Below, in pieces: positions 1-8,795 of a stretch of DNA of 24,589 nt. The stretch is from JBFMFH01 sp040752275 (lineage in GTDB: Bacteria; Acidobacteriota; Vicinamibacteria; Vicinamibacterales; JAKQTR01): assembly GCA_040752275.1 (NCBI GenBank), contig JBFMFH010000012.1:1-24589 (forward strand), written 5' to 3'. A program made the translations under genes and the position numbers. The stretch's first letter is position 1; every line of letters begins with the position of its first letter. The notes below the pieces were generated by a model. That model saw nothing but the letters and a program-made list of their open reading frames with translations. It was not told where the DNA came from and made no database searches.

Positions 1-4
1 GATC

Positions 5-1267
5 CTATTCATACCTGAGCGCTTCCGCCGGCTGCACCTTGCCGGCCAGTCGGCTGGGCACGTAGGCGCAGGCGAGGGTGAGTCCGTAGATGCCGACGAG
101 CGCCAGCCCGAGACCCGCCATGTAGACGGTGGCCGGGATATCGCCGTACAGGTCGAGCAGGGGGAACTGGACGACCAGGACAATGCCGACCAGCACAGCC
201 AGCGACGTGAGCACGGCCACCTCGCCGACGAGCTGCTGCTGGACATTGAGGATGGTCGCGCCCTTGGCGCGCCGAAGCCCGATCTCGCGTGTGCGCTGCG
301 TCACGTTGAGCCAGAGCACGCCGGTCAGCCCCAGGGCCACCATGATCAGCAGGAAGATCGCGACGACGCCGTAGGCCGCAAGCGGGCCGACGTAGGCCAG
401 CCGCGCCTCGGCCCGCTTCGCCTCCAGCGGCTCGGACTGGAACGTCCAGTCGGGCGCCGCGGCCCGGAGCCTGCCGATGAGCTTCTCCTCGAAGGCCGCC
501 GTCGTGCCCGGCCTCACGCGCACCAGAAGCCTGCCCGGCGGAAACACGGTTTCGCTCGGGTCGTCGAGCCGGTTCCTGGCAATCAGGAAGTTGTCCGGCG
601 GGGAATACTCGCCATCCTTGCGGAAGTCGTCAATCACCCCGACGATGCGGAGACGCGTCTTGTCGCCTTGCGTCGGCGATTTGGGATCCCGTTCGGTTTC
701 GTCCTCGACGAGCTTGCCGATGGGATCCTCATCGCCGAACATCTCCCTCGCGAGCCGGCGGTTGATGACGGCGGCCTGCCAGTCCGAGCCATCGTCGGAC
801 GCGTTGAACCAGCGTCCCTGCAGGACGTTCATCCTCAGCGTGTCCGCGAAGTCGTCGGTGGCCTCGTTGTAGAAGTAGCGGTACTCCTTTCCACCGACCT
901 TGACACTGCTCCTCCAGGTCGAGTTGTCATACGGACCCAGGAACGCTGCTGAGACCGACGCGACTTCCGGCAGATCGCGGACGATGCCGAGGAATCGGGC
1001 CACCTGCGCGCGTTGTCTGGCCCGCGGGCCGGTTCCCGGCGCGCCAGTCTTCGCGTCGGAGCCCGGGGTATCCTGAACGTTCGCGTCCATGCTGACCACC
1101 CACGTGTCCTGCCATACGTAGCCGAGGGGCTGCCGGTAGTTGTCGACGTAGTAGACGACCATCGTTGCGACGGCGCACAGCACGAGGAACGACAGCAGGA
1201 TCTCGAACGCCACCAGGACGTTGGCGCGCTTGCGGTTCCAGACGATTCTGAGAAGGTGGCGGATCAT
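5..1267 (-). CDS. MacB-type ABC transporter permease (FtsX fold), second of two
   Basis: Inner-membrane permease of a MacB/FtsX-type export system, 420 aa. One N-terminal membrane segment (about 17-41) is followed by a long periplasmic domain (about 45-285, MacB_PCD-like). Three C-terminal membrane segments (about 290-320, 345-370, 385-410) follow. The motif RTREIGLRRAKGA after the second segment is the FtsX/MacB cytoplasmic-loop signature, and the protein ends in PAEALRYE, typical of the family. It overlaps the upstream permease by 4 bases (ATGA), so it is last in an adaptor-ATPase-permease-permease operon. Such transporters use ATP-driven movements to push substrates from the periplasm or inner leaflet through the adaptor. 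The substrate (peptide, lipid or lipoprotein) cannot be read from sequence. The gene is complete, with its stop at the left edge of the window. Confidence 0.9.
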   Translation of the reverse strand: MIRHLLRIVWNRKRANVLVAFEILLSFLVLCAVATMVVYYVDNYRQPLGYVWQDTWVVSMDANVQDTPGSDAKTGAPGTGPRARQRAQVARFLGIVRDLPEVASVSAAFLGPYDNSTWRSSVKVGGKEYRYFYNEATDDFADTLRMNVLQGRWFNASDDGSDWQAAVINRRLAREMFGDEDPIGKLVEDETERDPKSPTQGDKTRLRIVGVIDDFRKDGEYSPPDNFLIARNRLDDPSETVFPPGRLLVRVRPGTTAAFEEKLIGRLRAAAPDWTFQSEPLEAKRAEARLAYVGPLAAYGVVAIFLLIMVALGLTGVLWLNVTQRTREIGLRRAKGATILNVQQQLVGEVAVLTSLAVLVGIVLVVQFPLLDLYGDIPATVYMAGLGLALVGIYGLTLACAYVPSRLAGKVQPAEALRYE

Positions 1268-2502
1268 CGCGACGCTCCCTTCAGCGCCTGCACCGGGTGC
1301 AGGCGCGACATCCGCCAGGCGGGATAGACGCCGGAGAGGACGCCGAAGAACACGGCAAGGCCGAGGCCGTAGAGGAAGATGCGGTAGTTCATCGCAAAGT
1401 GCGCGTACGGAATCAGGCTGCTGCGGTTGGCGATCTCGAGGACGAGAACCGACCCGAGGAAGCCGAGAACGCCGCCGATGAGCGCGAGGACGACGTTCTC
1501 GACGATGAACTGACCGACCAGGGTCCGCGAGGACGCGCCGAAGGCTTTGCGGACGCCGATCTCGGACGCCCGCTCCATGATCCGGCTCATGTTGAGGTTC
1601 ACCAGATTGACGGTGGGTAGCAGGGCGAACAGAAGCATCACGCCCGCGATGAACGCCCAGAGCAGAGCGGTGTTTGCCTCGCGGCCATCACTACCAGCGA
1701 GCATTTCGGCCGCGTATTCGAACTTCGTCGAGGCCCGGGACGTCAACTTCTCCCACCTCGGGTTGGGCAGCGGGATTTGTGGCAGCCGCGCGGCGAACTC
1801 GGCCTTGATGGCCGGGAAGTCGGCTGGACTTTGCGCCAGCAGCAGCCCGGTGAATCCGCCCAGTAGTTGCTCGCGATAGGCATCAGTCTTGGCGGTGGTG
1901 ACCGGGACATAGAGCTCGGCGAAGGACACCTCCCGGAGAATCGGAACGTCCGGCACAACTCCGATCACTCTGAAGTGCTGGCCGTCGGCCTCGATGGTCT
2001 TGCCCAAAGCCGGTGGGCCGCCGAAGAACCGATCCCGGGTCGACGCGTTGATGACGGCGACGAGCGACCCGTTCGCCACGTCCTGGTCCGTGAACGGCCC
2101 GCCCTCGAGGAAGCGGTAATCGAGCACGCGCCAGTACTCCGCGTCCGATCGCCGGATGAACAGTTTCACCCGGGTCCCGCCCTGATAGGAGTAGACCTGT
2201 TCTGCGGTACTGGTGATGGCCAGGCGCTCGACACCCGGAAGGTCGCGGGCGTAGCGGTCGAGCAGTTTGTACCCCGCATTCGAGTGCCAGGACGAGCGGC
2301 CGCCCGTCATTTCGGCCCGAAAGATGCCGAGCGTGCGGTGCTGCCGGACCTCGGGCGGGTATGGCGCGAACACGTGGTCGAGGAGCGCGGTGGCGACCAT
2401 CAGGCCCACCAGCGTGAAGCTGATGCCGAACAGGCTGATGACGGTGAAGAACTTCCGCCGCCACAGCACCTTCCACGCGAGCTTCAGGTAGTTCTTGAGC
2501 AT
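1264..2502 (-). CDS. MacB-type ABC transporter permease (FtsX fold), first of two
   Basis: Inner-membrane permease, 412 aa, a diverged paralogue of the downstream permease with the same layout. It has an N-terminal membrane segment (about 19-41), a periplasmic domain (about 45-280) and three C-terminal membrane segments (about 283-305, 335-358, 375-398). The FtsX loop signature reads RASEIGVRKAFGAS, and the tail LHPVQALKGASR matches the usual end of MacB-type permeases. It begins 2 bases after the ATPase stop and overlaps the next permease by 4 bases. Having two different permeases with one ATPase suggests a heterodimeric pore, unlike E. coli MacB, where ATPase and permease are fused and homodimeric. 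This is inferred from gene order. The substrate is unknown. Confidence 0.9.
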   Translation of the reverse strand: MLKNYLKLAWKVLWRRKFFTVISLFGISFTLVGLMVATALLDHVFAPYPPEVRQHRTLGIFRAEMTGGRSSWHSNAGYKLLDRYARDLPGVERLAITSTAEQVYSYQGGTRVKLFIRRSDAEYWRVLDYRFLEGGPFTDQDVANGSLVAVINASTRDRFFGGPPALGKTIEADGQHFRVIGVVPDVPILREVSFAELYVPVTTAKTDAYREQLLGGFTGLLLAQSPADFPAIKAEFAARLPQIPLPNPRWEKLTSRASTKFEYAAEMLAGSDGREANTALLWAFIAGVMLLFALLPTVNLVNLNMSRIMERASEIGVRKAFGASSRTLVGQFIVENVVLALIGGVLGFLGSVLVLEIANRSSLIPYAHFAMNYRIFLYGLGLAVFFGVLSGVYPAWRMSRLHPVQALKGASR

Positions 2503-2504
2503 GG

Positions 2505-3179
<675 letters not shown>

Positions 3180-3238
3180 CGTTGTCTTCTCGTCCCTCAG
3201 TGCGTCGGCTCGTCAGTACGGTCACATTCCAGTCATGT

Positions 3239-3257
3239 GGGGAGTGGCCGGCTCCCC
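3239..3257. repeat. Short inverted repeat in the adaptor-ATPase spacer
   Basis: GGGGAG and CTCCCC form a perfect 6-bp stem around a 7-base loop, in the 136-bp gap between the adaptor and ATPase genes. There is no T-run after it on the minus strand, so it is not a standard intrinsic terminator. It could weaken or stabilise read-through within the operon, which is speculative. Confidence 0.35.
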
Positions 3258-3315
3258 TCGCTCAGCACTGAGTCCTGAGGGTGCAATACGTTGCTGAGAT
3301 TGCGCATCGACGGAC

Positions 3316-4560
3316 TCAGTGGACCCGGATGGATGGAAGATGCAGGTAGTCGGTCATGTCGGACACGATGACTTCGTCACCCTCGCGCAGACCCTCGGCG
3401 ACCTCGACGAAGTCGAAGCTCGCAATACCGAACCGAACCCGCGTGCGCCCTGCGCGGTCGCCGCGGATCACAAAGATCTGCTGGACACCCTCGCCGCTGG
3501 TCGACACGCCCTTTCGCACGCGGAGCGCCTCGTCGCGATGGTCGGTGAGGATGAAGACCTCGACCCGCAGGTTCGGGCGGAGGAGCGCGTTCGACGAATC
3601 GTCCAGGGCAACCCGCACGGTGATAACGCCGTTCTGCACGGCCGGCAGCACGTCGCTGATACGACCGGAGAGCACGGCATCGTCGACACGCACCTGTGCG
3701 CGTTGGCCGGTACCGAGGCGGCTCGCGTAGGCGTCGGAGACCGAGGCGTCCACGCGAAACGAACGCAGGTCGGCCAGGCGCGCGATGATTGCGCCCCTGG
3801 TGACCGTGCTGCCCTCCTCGGTGAGCGACCACGTCAGCACGCCGTCCCGGTCCGCGCGTGCGGTGGCCAGCTCCAGCACGCGCCTGGCCTCGGCGCGGTC
3901 CTTGGTCAGCTTGGCGGTCTCGAGGGCCAGGCCCTCGAGTTCGGCGGCGGTAGCCGCCTGGGCGTTGCGCCGTGACTCTTGGAGGCGGTTCAGCTCGATC
4001 CCTGCCTGGCGCTCGGCAACCTCCGACCGCCTGAGGAGCTCTTCCGAAATGAGGCCATCCTTGAAGAGCTGCTGGTTGCGCTGATGTTCGAGTCGGGCGG
4101 ATTCGAGCTGGAGCTTCTTGATCTCGACCTGGCTCGCGAGTTCCGACAGGGTGTTGTCGAGCTGCAGTTTCGCCCGTGCCTGTTGGTTCGACGTGATGGC
4201 CAGATCCTGATCGAGCTTCTCGACGGCGAGCACGGACTGACTGACGTCGAGCTGGAGCAGCGGCTCCCCGCGGCGAACCTCGGCGCCCGCGTGCTTGAGG
4301 ATCTTCAGGACGCGGGCGTCGACCGGGCTCGAGATGACCTGTTCGATCTCGGGCACGACGTTGCCGGTCGCCGAGAGCGACGCGTCGATTGGACCGACAT
4401 CCACGACGGCGGTCCTGATCTGGCTTCGCCTGATCGACGCACGAAGCAGGCCGAACCCCCACGAGAGGACGAACCAGAGGACCGCCACGATTGAGAGGCC
4501 AACCAGCCAACGCGTGATGAGGGAGTGACGCCGTTCCTGCAGGCTGATCGCTCGATCCAC
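3316..4560 (-). CDS. HlyD/MacA-type periplasmic adaptor subunit
   Basis: Membrane-fusion (periplasmic adaptor) protein linking the inner-membrane ABC pump to the envelope, 414 aa from the chosen start. An N-terminal membrane anchor (about 14-39, LITRWLVGLSIVAVLWF) is followed by the first half of a lipoyl/barrel-sandwich domain (about 76-105). A long alpha-helical coiled-coil hairpin (about 107-235), the second lipoyl half (about 238-263) and a beta-barrel/membrane-proximal region follow. I chose GTG at 4560 because GGAGG stands 8 bases upstream (cctcc at 4569-4573 on the plus strand) and the protein then starts just before the membrane anchor. The frame stays open for a further 63 codons to an ATG at 4749, but that part reads through a hairpin and a repeat element and has no domain. 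First gene of the ABC operon. Confidence 0.88.
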   Translation of the reverse strand: MDRAISLQERRHSLITRWLVGLSIVAVLWFVLSWGFGLLRASIRRSQIRTAVVDVGPIDASLSATGNVVPEIEQVISSPVDARVLKILKHAGAEVRRGEPLLQLDVSQSVLAVEKLDQDLAITSNQQARAKLQLDNTLSELASQVEIKKLQLESARLEHQRNQQLFKDGLISEELLRRSEVAERQAGIELNRLQESRRNAQAATAAELEGLALETAKLTKDRAEARRVLELATARADRDGVLTWSLTEEGSTVTRGAIIARLADLRSFRVDASVSDAYASRLGTGQRAQVRVDDAVLSGRISDVLPAVQNGVITVRVALDDSSNALLRPNLRVEVFILTDHRDEALRVRKGVSTSGEGVQQIFVIRGDRAGRTRVRFGIASFDFVEVAEGLREGDEVIVSDMTDYLHLPSIRVH

Positions 4561-4568
4561 GTAGCGGT

Positions 4569-4573
4569 CCTCC
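4569..4573 (-). promoter_or_regulatory. Ribosome binding site deciding the adaptor start
   Basis: The minus strand reads GGAGG followed by 8 bases and then GTG (4560). No comparable Shine-Dalgarno precedes the upstream in-frame ATG at 4749, so this site supports the shorter protein. Confidence 0.7.
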
Positions 4574-4619
4574 GGGTCGCACAAGAGCAACTTGCGTGCC
4601 GTCTTCACCTGACCTGCGC

Positions 4620-4652
4620 CAGGCGCGAGGATGAGCTGGTGCCTCGCGCCTG
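4620..4652. repeat. Perfect 11-bp inverted repeat (strong hairpin)
   Basis: CAGGCGCGAGG (4620-4630) and CCTCGCGCCTG (4642-4652) are exact reverse complements around an 11-base loop. On the minus strand it ends about 60 bases upstream of the adaptor GTG, so it would lie in that gene's 5' leader if transcription starts upstream of it. It could be an mRNA hairpin or a DNA binding site. Confidence 0.65.
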
Positions 4653-4690
4653 CAGAAGACAGGACGCTGGTGCCAAGGGCCAAAGCTGGA

Positions 4691-4769
4691 CTGAAGCCCT
4701 GGGCCTGCGCGGACAGAGGTGGCCCCGGGAACCTGCAGGGAACAGACATCGCCCCGGGGCTTCAGCCCC
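4691..4769. repeat. REPIN-like inverted pair of GC-rich palindromic repeats
   Basis: The left arm CTGAAGCCCTGGGCC (4691-4705) matches the reverse complement of the right arm GCCCCGGGGCTTCAG (4751-4765) at 13 of 15 positions. The right arm also folds alone: GGGGC-TTCA-GCCCC (4756-4769). Similar single copies occur at 9594-9610 and 21165-21185, so this looks like a dispersed repeat. A pair of inverted REP-type units about 45 bp apart is the structure called a REPIN. No transposase is present. Confidence 0.5.
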
Positions 4770-4923
4770 AGGAAGGGCGGCGGATCACCGGCGAGCATCG
4801 CAGCAGAGTCCCGTCCGGGTCCGGACGCCTGGTGTCCGGATCCGAACAGGTTGCGAAGCACGAGTGGGCCACCTGCCCGGTTCGATGCGCGTCCCTTCCC
4901 GCTCAGTGACATGATTGGTGGAG

Positions 4924-5025
4924 ACGAGCAGGGCCACGGCCTGCGGCCAATTCCGCCGGCCCTCTCGGGCCGGAAGTCTTGCGTGGATCGAGGGTCACAG
5001 ACGAGCCCTGCCACGGCCTGCGGCC
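4924..5025. repeat. Direct repeats, about 25 bp, 77 bp apart
   Basis: Both copies (4924-4948 and 5001-5025) begin ACGAGC and end with the identical 15-mer CCACGGCCTGCGGCC, differing at a few positions between. The second copy is preceded by GAGGGTCACAGACGAG (4990-5005), which recurs exactly at 5157-5172 just before sfsA. Confidence 0.6.
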
Positions 5026-5189
5026 GGAGTAGACGAGGCTGTGATCCCGAGCGGGTGGCGCCGGACGGGCGCCCGCCGCGGCGGAAGGCCCCCAGCCGTG
5101 GTCACGTTTTTGGGCCTGAGCAGCGGTGGGCTGTCCGGCGACAGGACCCGCGAGGGGAGGGTCACAGACGAGCGGCATCGGGTGGCAAA

Positions 5190-5194
5190 GGAGG
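5190..5194 (+). promoter_or_regulatory. Ribosome binding site for sfsA
   Basis: GGAGG lies within AAAGGAGGG, 12 bases before GTG 5207. It supports the shorter sfsA start over an upstream in-frame ATG at 5126, whose extra codons read through a direct repeat. Confidence 0.55.
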
Positions 5195-5206
5195 GAGCGC
5201 GACATC

Positions 5207-5920
5207 GTGCCACGCAGCATCAGGCTGGCGGACCTGCCGCTGGTTGCGCGGCGACGGAGGCCGCTGCACGCCCGCTTTCTCGAACGGCCGAATCGCTTCA
5301 CGGCGCTCGTGTCCCTGCGCGGCGGCGCCCGTGCGTTGGCCCATCTGCCGAACCCGGGCAGGCTGACCGGTGTCGTCTCGCCTGGTTGCCCGGCCCTGCT
5401 GGACGGGCCGTTCCCGGCGCCTCGTACTCTGTCCTACACGATGGTGGCGGCCCGACAGTCCGCCACGTGGATCGGAACGAATACCACGTACGCGAACCTG
5501 GTGTTTCCGCGCCTGCTGGCAGGCGGCCTGTTTCCGGAGTTCGACGCGTGCACGCCCAGAGCCGAGGTCAGGCACGGGCGGTCCCGCTTCGACTTTCGGG
5601 TCGGCGAGACCCTCGTCGAAGTGAAATCGGTGACGCTCGTGCGGGGAGACCGTGGACTGTTTCCTGACGCCATCACCGCGCGGGGGGCGCGCCATTGCCA
5701 CGAACTCCGCCAAGTGGCCGAGCGCGGCGCGCCAACGGCCATCGTCTTCGTCGCGCAACGGCACGATGTCGAGTCGGTCGAGCCTGAGGATGGAGTCGAC
5801 CCGGCCTTTGGCGAGGCATTGCGCGCAGCCGCCCGGGCTGGAGTCATCGTGCTCGCCTGTGCCCTCGACCTTCAGCCCAGTGGCGCGCGCGAGGCGAGGC
5901 GGATCCCGGTCCGGCTGTAG
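5207..5920 (+). CDS. sfsA: SfsA family protein (sugar fermentation stimulation protein, putative nuclease fold)
   Basis: 237 aa from GTG 5207, close to the usual SfsA length. Family hallmarks run along the protein: FLERPNRFTALV near the N-terminus, HLPNPGRL, then SRFDFRV and LVEVKSVTLV, followed by LFPDAITARGARHCHEL. The D...EVK arrangement resembles the PD-(D/E)XK nuclease core described for the family, and the N-terminal part is OB-like. E. coli SfsA was named for stimulating maltose metabolism and is linked to nucleic-acid binding, but its cellular role remains poorly defined. It stands alone, divergent from the ABC operon and convergent with the decarboxylase, whose stop lies 43 bases beyond the sfsA stop, with a heptamer array between. 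Confidence 0.9.
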   Translation: MPRSIRLADLPLVARRRRPLHARFLERPNRFTALVSLRGGARALAHLPNPGRLTGVVSPGCPALLDGPFPAPRTLSYTMVAARQSATWIGTNTTYANLVFPRLLAGGLFPEFDACTPRAEVRHGRSRFDFRVGETLVEVKSVTLVRGDRGLFPDAITARGARHCHELRQVAERGAPTAIVFVAQRHDVESVEPEDGVDPAFGEALRAAARAGVIVLACALDLQPSGAREARRIPVRL

Positions 5921-5930
5921 CGCACCCCTA

Positions 5931-5972
5931 CTGCCTACCGTCTGCTGTCTACTTTCTACTGTCTACTGCCCC
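5931..5972. repeat. Heptanucleotide tandem array A (unit CTGTCTA, six copies)
   Basis: Six consecutive 7-bp units: CTGCCTA, CCGTCTG, CTGTCTA, CTTTCTA, CTGTCTA, CTGCCCC. It lies between convergent sfsA and the decarboxylase. The decarboxylase stop codon (TAG on the minus strand, 5963-5965) falls inside the array. Confidence 0.8.
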
Positions 5973-7390
5973 TTTACCCTATCCAGCCCTTCCTGCAGCA
6001 GCTCCCACACGCGACGGACGTGGGCCTCGGTGGTCCTGAGGTTCCCGATTGCAACGCGCAAAACGAAACGGCCGTGCAGGGCCGTGTGCGAGATGAAGAC
6101 CTCGCCACTGTCGTTGACGAGCTTCATCAGATGCTCGTTGAGACTGTTCAGCTCAGCCTCAGTGCGTTCGCGTCCTGACGGCCTGGCGCGGAAACACACG
6201 ACACTGAATGGCGTGGGTGCAAGGCGCTCGAAGTCCAGGTGTGCGTCGATCCACCCCGAGAACACCCGGGCCAGGCGGATATGCTCCGCCAGCCGCTGCC
6301 GGATGCCCTCCGCCCCGAAGTAGCGCAGGATCATCCAGAGTTTCAGTGAACGAAACCGACGGCCAAGTTGGATGCCCGTGTCCATGAGGTTGCGCGTGGC
6401 ATCGGGCGTCCGCAGGTACTCGGGCGTCAGGGAGAATGCCTGCCGCACCATGTCCATCCGGCGGCAGTAGAAGGCGCTCAGGTCGAATGGCGTAAAGAAC
6501 CACTTGTGCGGATTGACGACGAGGGAGTCGGCGCAATCGGCCCCGTCGAGGATGTGCCGGTACTCGGGAATCATCGCGCACACGCCGGCGTACGCGGCAT
6601 CGACGTGCAGCCAGAGCCCTTCGGCCTCACAGATCTCCGCAATCGCGGGCACCGGATCGACGCTGGTCGTCGACGTCGTGCCGACGGTGGCCACAACGGC
6701 GATTGGGAGTACTCCCTCCGCGCGGTCTTCCGCGATCGCCGCCCGCAGGGCGCCCGGGCGCATCCGGTACTCGCCGTCGACGGGGATCTTCCGGAGTGCC
6801 TGCTGGCCGAAGCCGATCAGGATGATGCCCTTGTCGATTGACGAGTGCGCCTGCTCCGAGCAGTAGACGCGGACGCGTGGGACGTCGGAACGACCCGCCA
6901 GCCCGTGCTCGCGTACGCCGGCGATGGCGGCCTCGCGTGCGGCGGCCATGGCGTGCAAACTCGAGACCGACGCGGTGTCGTAGATGACTCCCTCGAATGA
7001 CGCCGGCAGCCCGATGAGCTGGCGAAGCCAGCCCAGGGCCACCTCCTCGAGTTCGGTGGAGGCCGGCGATGTCCGCCAGAGCATCGACTGCTGGTTGAGG
7101 GCCGAAGCGAGCAGATCGGCAAGGATGCCAGGTCCGCTCGATGAGATCGCGAAGTAGGCCATGAAGCCCGGGTGGTTCCAGTGTGTCATCCCGGGCATCA
7201 GCACGCGCTCGAAATCCGCGAGGATGTCCTCGAACGGCTCCGACTCCTCGGGCGCCGATGGGGGAAGCGCCTCCCGGATCGTGCCTGGCGAGACCTGCGC
7301 GAGCACCGGGTAGCGCTCGGGGTGCTCGAAGAAGCGGGCGATCCATTCCACCAACGCGTGGCCGTACTGGCGGAACTCGCCGGGGCTCAT
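5963..7390 (-). CDS. PLP-dependent group II amino-acid decarboxylase (aromatic-L-amino-acid decarboxylase-like)
   Basis: Cytosolic enzyme expected to remove the carboxyl group of an amino acid using pyridoxal phosphate, 475 aa from ATG 7390. The N-terminus MSPGEFRQYGHALVEWIARF is the classic opening of aromatic-amino-acid and tyrosine/tryptophan decarboxylases. The frame stays open 31 codons further upstream, but that part reads through a GGGATTC repeat array and is not family-like. Conserved blocks include TSPASTELEEVALGWLRQL, YCSEQAHSSIDKG, HVDAAYAG (His262, Asp264) and NPHKWFFTPFD with the Schiff-base Lys296. The substrate could be an aromatic amino acid or another; specificity is not readable by eye. 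The stop codon is supplied by heptamer array A. The gene lies downstream of, and on the same strand as, the Pro-rich membrane protein. Confidence 0.88.
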   Translation of the reverse strand: MSPGEFRQYGHALVEWIARFFEHPERYPVLAQVSPGTIREALPPSAPEESEPFEDILADFERVLMPGMTHWNHPGFMAYFAISSSGPGILADLLASALNQQSMLWRTSPASTELEEVALGWLRQLIGLPASFEGVIYDTASVSSLHAMAAAREAAIAGVREHGLAGRSDVPRVRVYCSEQAHSSIDKGIILIGFGQQALRKIPVDGEYRMRPGALRAAIAEDRAEGVLPIAVVATVGTTSTTSVDPVPAIAEICEAEGLWLHVDAAYAGVCAMIPEYRHILDGADCADSLVVNPHKWFFTPFDLSAFYCRRMDMVRQAFSLTPEYLRTPDATRNLMDTGIQLGRRFRSLKLWMILRYFGAEGIRQRLAEHIRLARVFSGWIDAHLDFERLAPTPFSVVCFRARPSGRERTEAELNSLNEHLMKLVNDSGEVFISHTALHGRFVLRVAIGNLRTTEAHVRRVWELLQEGLDRVKGQ

Positions 7391-7452
7391 GTCCCCCCGG
7401 GATCGGTTGGCGGCGTCGGGCACGGAGGAACCTCCCGGCGAGGATCTTAGAC

Positions 7453-7473
7453 GGGATTCGGGATTCGGGATTC
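7453..7473. repeat. Heptanucleotide tandem array B (GGGATTC x3)
   Basis: Three perfect, uninterrupted copies of GGGATTC in the 178-bp spacer upstream of the decarboxylase start. The same unit recurs in array D at 13520-13561. Confidence 0.85.
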
Positions 7474-7521
7474 GCAAAGACACTGGCCGGAGAGCCGGCG
7501 GGCGGCATCCGGGATCCTCGC

Positions 7522-7575
7522 CCGTCGCCTGTCTCCTTCCCTGTCGCCTGTCGCCCGACGCCTGTCGCCTATCTC
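7522..7575. repeat. Heptanucleotide tandem array C (unit CTGTCGC)
   Basis: Units are CCGTCGC, CTGTCTC, a 5-base interruption (CTTCC), then CTGTCGC, CTGTCGC, CCGACGC, CTGTCGC, CTATCTC. The last unit holds the stop codon (TAG on the minus strand, 7569-7571) of the Pro-rich membrane protein. The unit differs from array A at two of seven positions. Confidence 0.75.
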
Positions 7576-8633
7576 TCCACCGTAATCGTCACCGGCTGCT
7601 GCAGCCGAACGGTCACGGCCGTGCCGGACGTCAGGACCGCCGGATTACGCCCGCCCGCCATGACCGCAGCAGTGCCGCCGGCCGCGCCGACCGCGCCACC
7701 GATGGCCGCACCCTTGCCGCCGCCGAGGATCGCACCGAGGATCGCGCCTCCCGCGGCCGCGGCCCCGACCTTGGCCGCGCTCTCCTTACCGGGCGAGTCG
7801 CCTTCGCGGTAGATCGCCTCGGTCTCCACGGGCACACGCGTCGAGTCGGCCAGCACGAGGGTGTGGAACCGAACGCCCAGCTTGGCCCTTTCCTTCATCC
7901 TTCCCCCGCGTTCCACGAGGGTGACCGAACCCAACAGTCGGGTCCCGATCGGGATGGCTACCCGGTTGCCCACCCGCACATCGCGCGTGACGCGTGCCTC
8001 GACGGGATCCTCCAACTTGGCGTTCGCTGTCGACACCGTCGTCAACAGCCGCAATCCCAGCACCGAGTCCGATGAGACGACCAGTTCTTCGAACTCGGGC
8101 TCGGGCGGTGCAGGCGGCGGCGATGGCGGCAACGCCTCGACCGGCGGAGGTACTTCCAACACCGGCCATGCCGGCGGCACCGTCGTCGCAGCCGACGGCG
8201 GCGCGCTCGGCGGCGTACCCACGGGGTGTGGGTCGACCGGTGGCTGGCTCCTCGCCTGGGCGCGGGTCGGCTGCGGCCGCTCGGCCGGCGGCGGCGCGCT
8301 GCGTCGGGCCGGCGCCGGCTCCGAACGCCCGGCTGGCGGCAGCGTTGCCGTGGGCGGCGCCGACGAGACTGCAGCCGGCGAACCACCGACTTCGGCGGGC
8401 GTGGGAACGGTCGAGGCGGGCCCGGTCATCCCTGCATCAGGAATCACGCCCTCGGTCGCCGCGACGCCCGCCGGCTGGGTCGCGGAGCTCTCCAGCGCCT
8501 CGGGGCGGATCAAGACCCCCGCCTCCGGTGCCGAGGGCTTCGTCGTCGTGGTGCGGACGGCTAGGTAGCCTCCCACACCCGCCGCGACGATGCAGAGGGC
8601 GGCGGCAATTGCGAGCGCAGCGTTCTTCGACAT
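7569..8633 (-). CDS. Membrane-anchored Pro/Ala-rich protein with C-terminal glycine zipper, function unknown
   Basis: About 354 aa. An N-terminal hydrophobic segment (5-26, ALAIAAALCIVAAGVGGYLAV) is a signal anchor or uncleaved signal. Residues about 33-180 are a low-complexity Pro/Ala-rich linker, probably crossing the periplasm. Residues about 185-280 form a folded domain with beta-type segments (VARVAIPIGT-like: VGNRVAIPIGTRLLGSVT). Residues about 288-327 are a glycine-zipper stretch (AAAAGGAILGAILGGGKGAAIGGAVGAAGG) that could insert in or pack against membrane, here quoted in part only as GGAILGAILGGG. The layout loosely recalls TrbI/VirB10-like envelope proteins, but no conjugation genes are nearby, so I assign no function. 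AGGAG stands 6 bases before the ATG. Divergent from the methyltransferase-like gene. Confidence 0.75.
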   Translation of the reverse strand: MSKNAALAIAAALCIVAAGVGGYLAVRTTTTKPSAPEAGVLIRPEALESSATQPAGVAATEGVIPDAGMTGPASTVPTPAEVGGSPAAVSSAPPTATLPPAGRSEPAPARRSAPPPAERPQPTRAQARSQPPVDPHPVGTPPSAPPSAATTVPPAWPVLEVPPPVEALPPSPPPAPPEPEFEELVVSSDSVLGLRLLTTVSTANAKLEDPVEARVTRDVRVGNRVAIPIGTRLLGSVTLVERGGRMKERAKLGVRFHTLVLADSTRVPVETEAIYREGDSPGKESAAKVGAAAAGGAILGAILGGGKGAAIGGAVGAAGGTAAVMAGGRNPAVLTSGTAVTVRLQQPVTITVER

Positions 8634-8795
8634 GACCTTCTCCTGCCTCCATCCTCACCAGCAGCAAGGTCCGTGCCTGCGTGGAGACCGTCGGTCGCGG
8701 CGGCAAGTGACAGATCAGCGACAGTTTAGCAGATGCGCCCGGGCAGGCAGTGTACCTGGCAGGGGACACCCGTCCCTGAAGAGGGGGTCAACGGC

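Larger units (their letters stand above)
4561..5206. other. 646-bp divergent intergenic region, no convincing gene
   Basis: Between the leftward adaptor gene and rightward sfsA. Several frames stay open on both strands, but their translations are low-complexity (Arg/Pro/Gly-rich) and carry no recognisable domain, as expected for GC-rich non-coding DNA. The region holds a perfect 11-bp stem-loop (4620-4652), a REPIN-like inverted pair (4691-4769), a direct repeat of about 25 bp (4924-4948 and 5001-5025) and a perfect 16-bp direct repeat (4990-5005 and 5157-5172). I could not identify a clear promoter for either flanking gene. Confidence 0.6.

Noticed and set aside
4561..4749. N-terminal 63-codon extension of the adaptor protein from ATG 4749
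   Set aside because: It reads through a hairpin and a REPIN-like repeat, has no domain, and a good ribosome binding site precedes GTG 4560 just before the membrane anchor.
5097..5111. CGTG-GT-CACG followed by five T's as an intrinsic terminator
   Set aside because: A stem of only 4 bp with a 2-base loop, and no gene ends just upstream on that strand.
5931..5972. Heptamer arrays as CRISPR repeats
   Set aside because: Units are 7 bp and contiguous with no spacers, and no cas genes are present.
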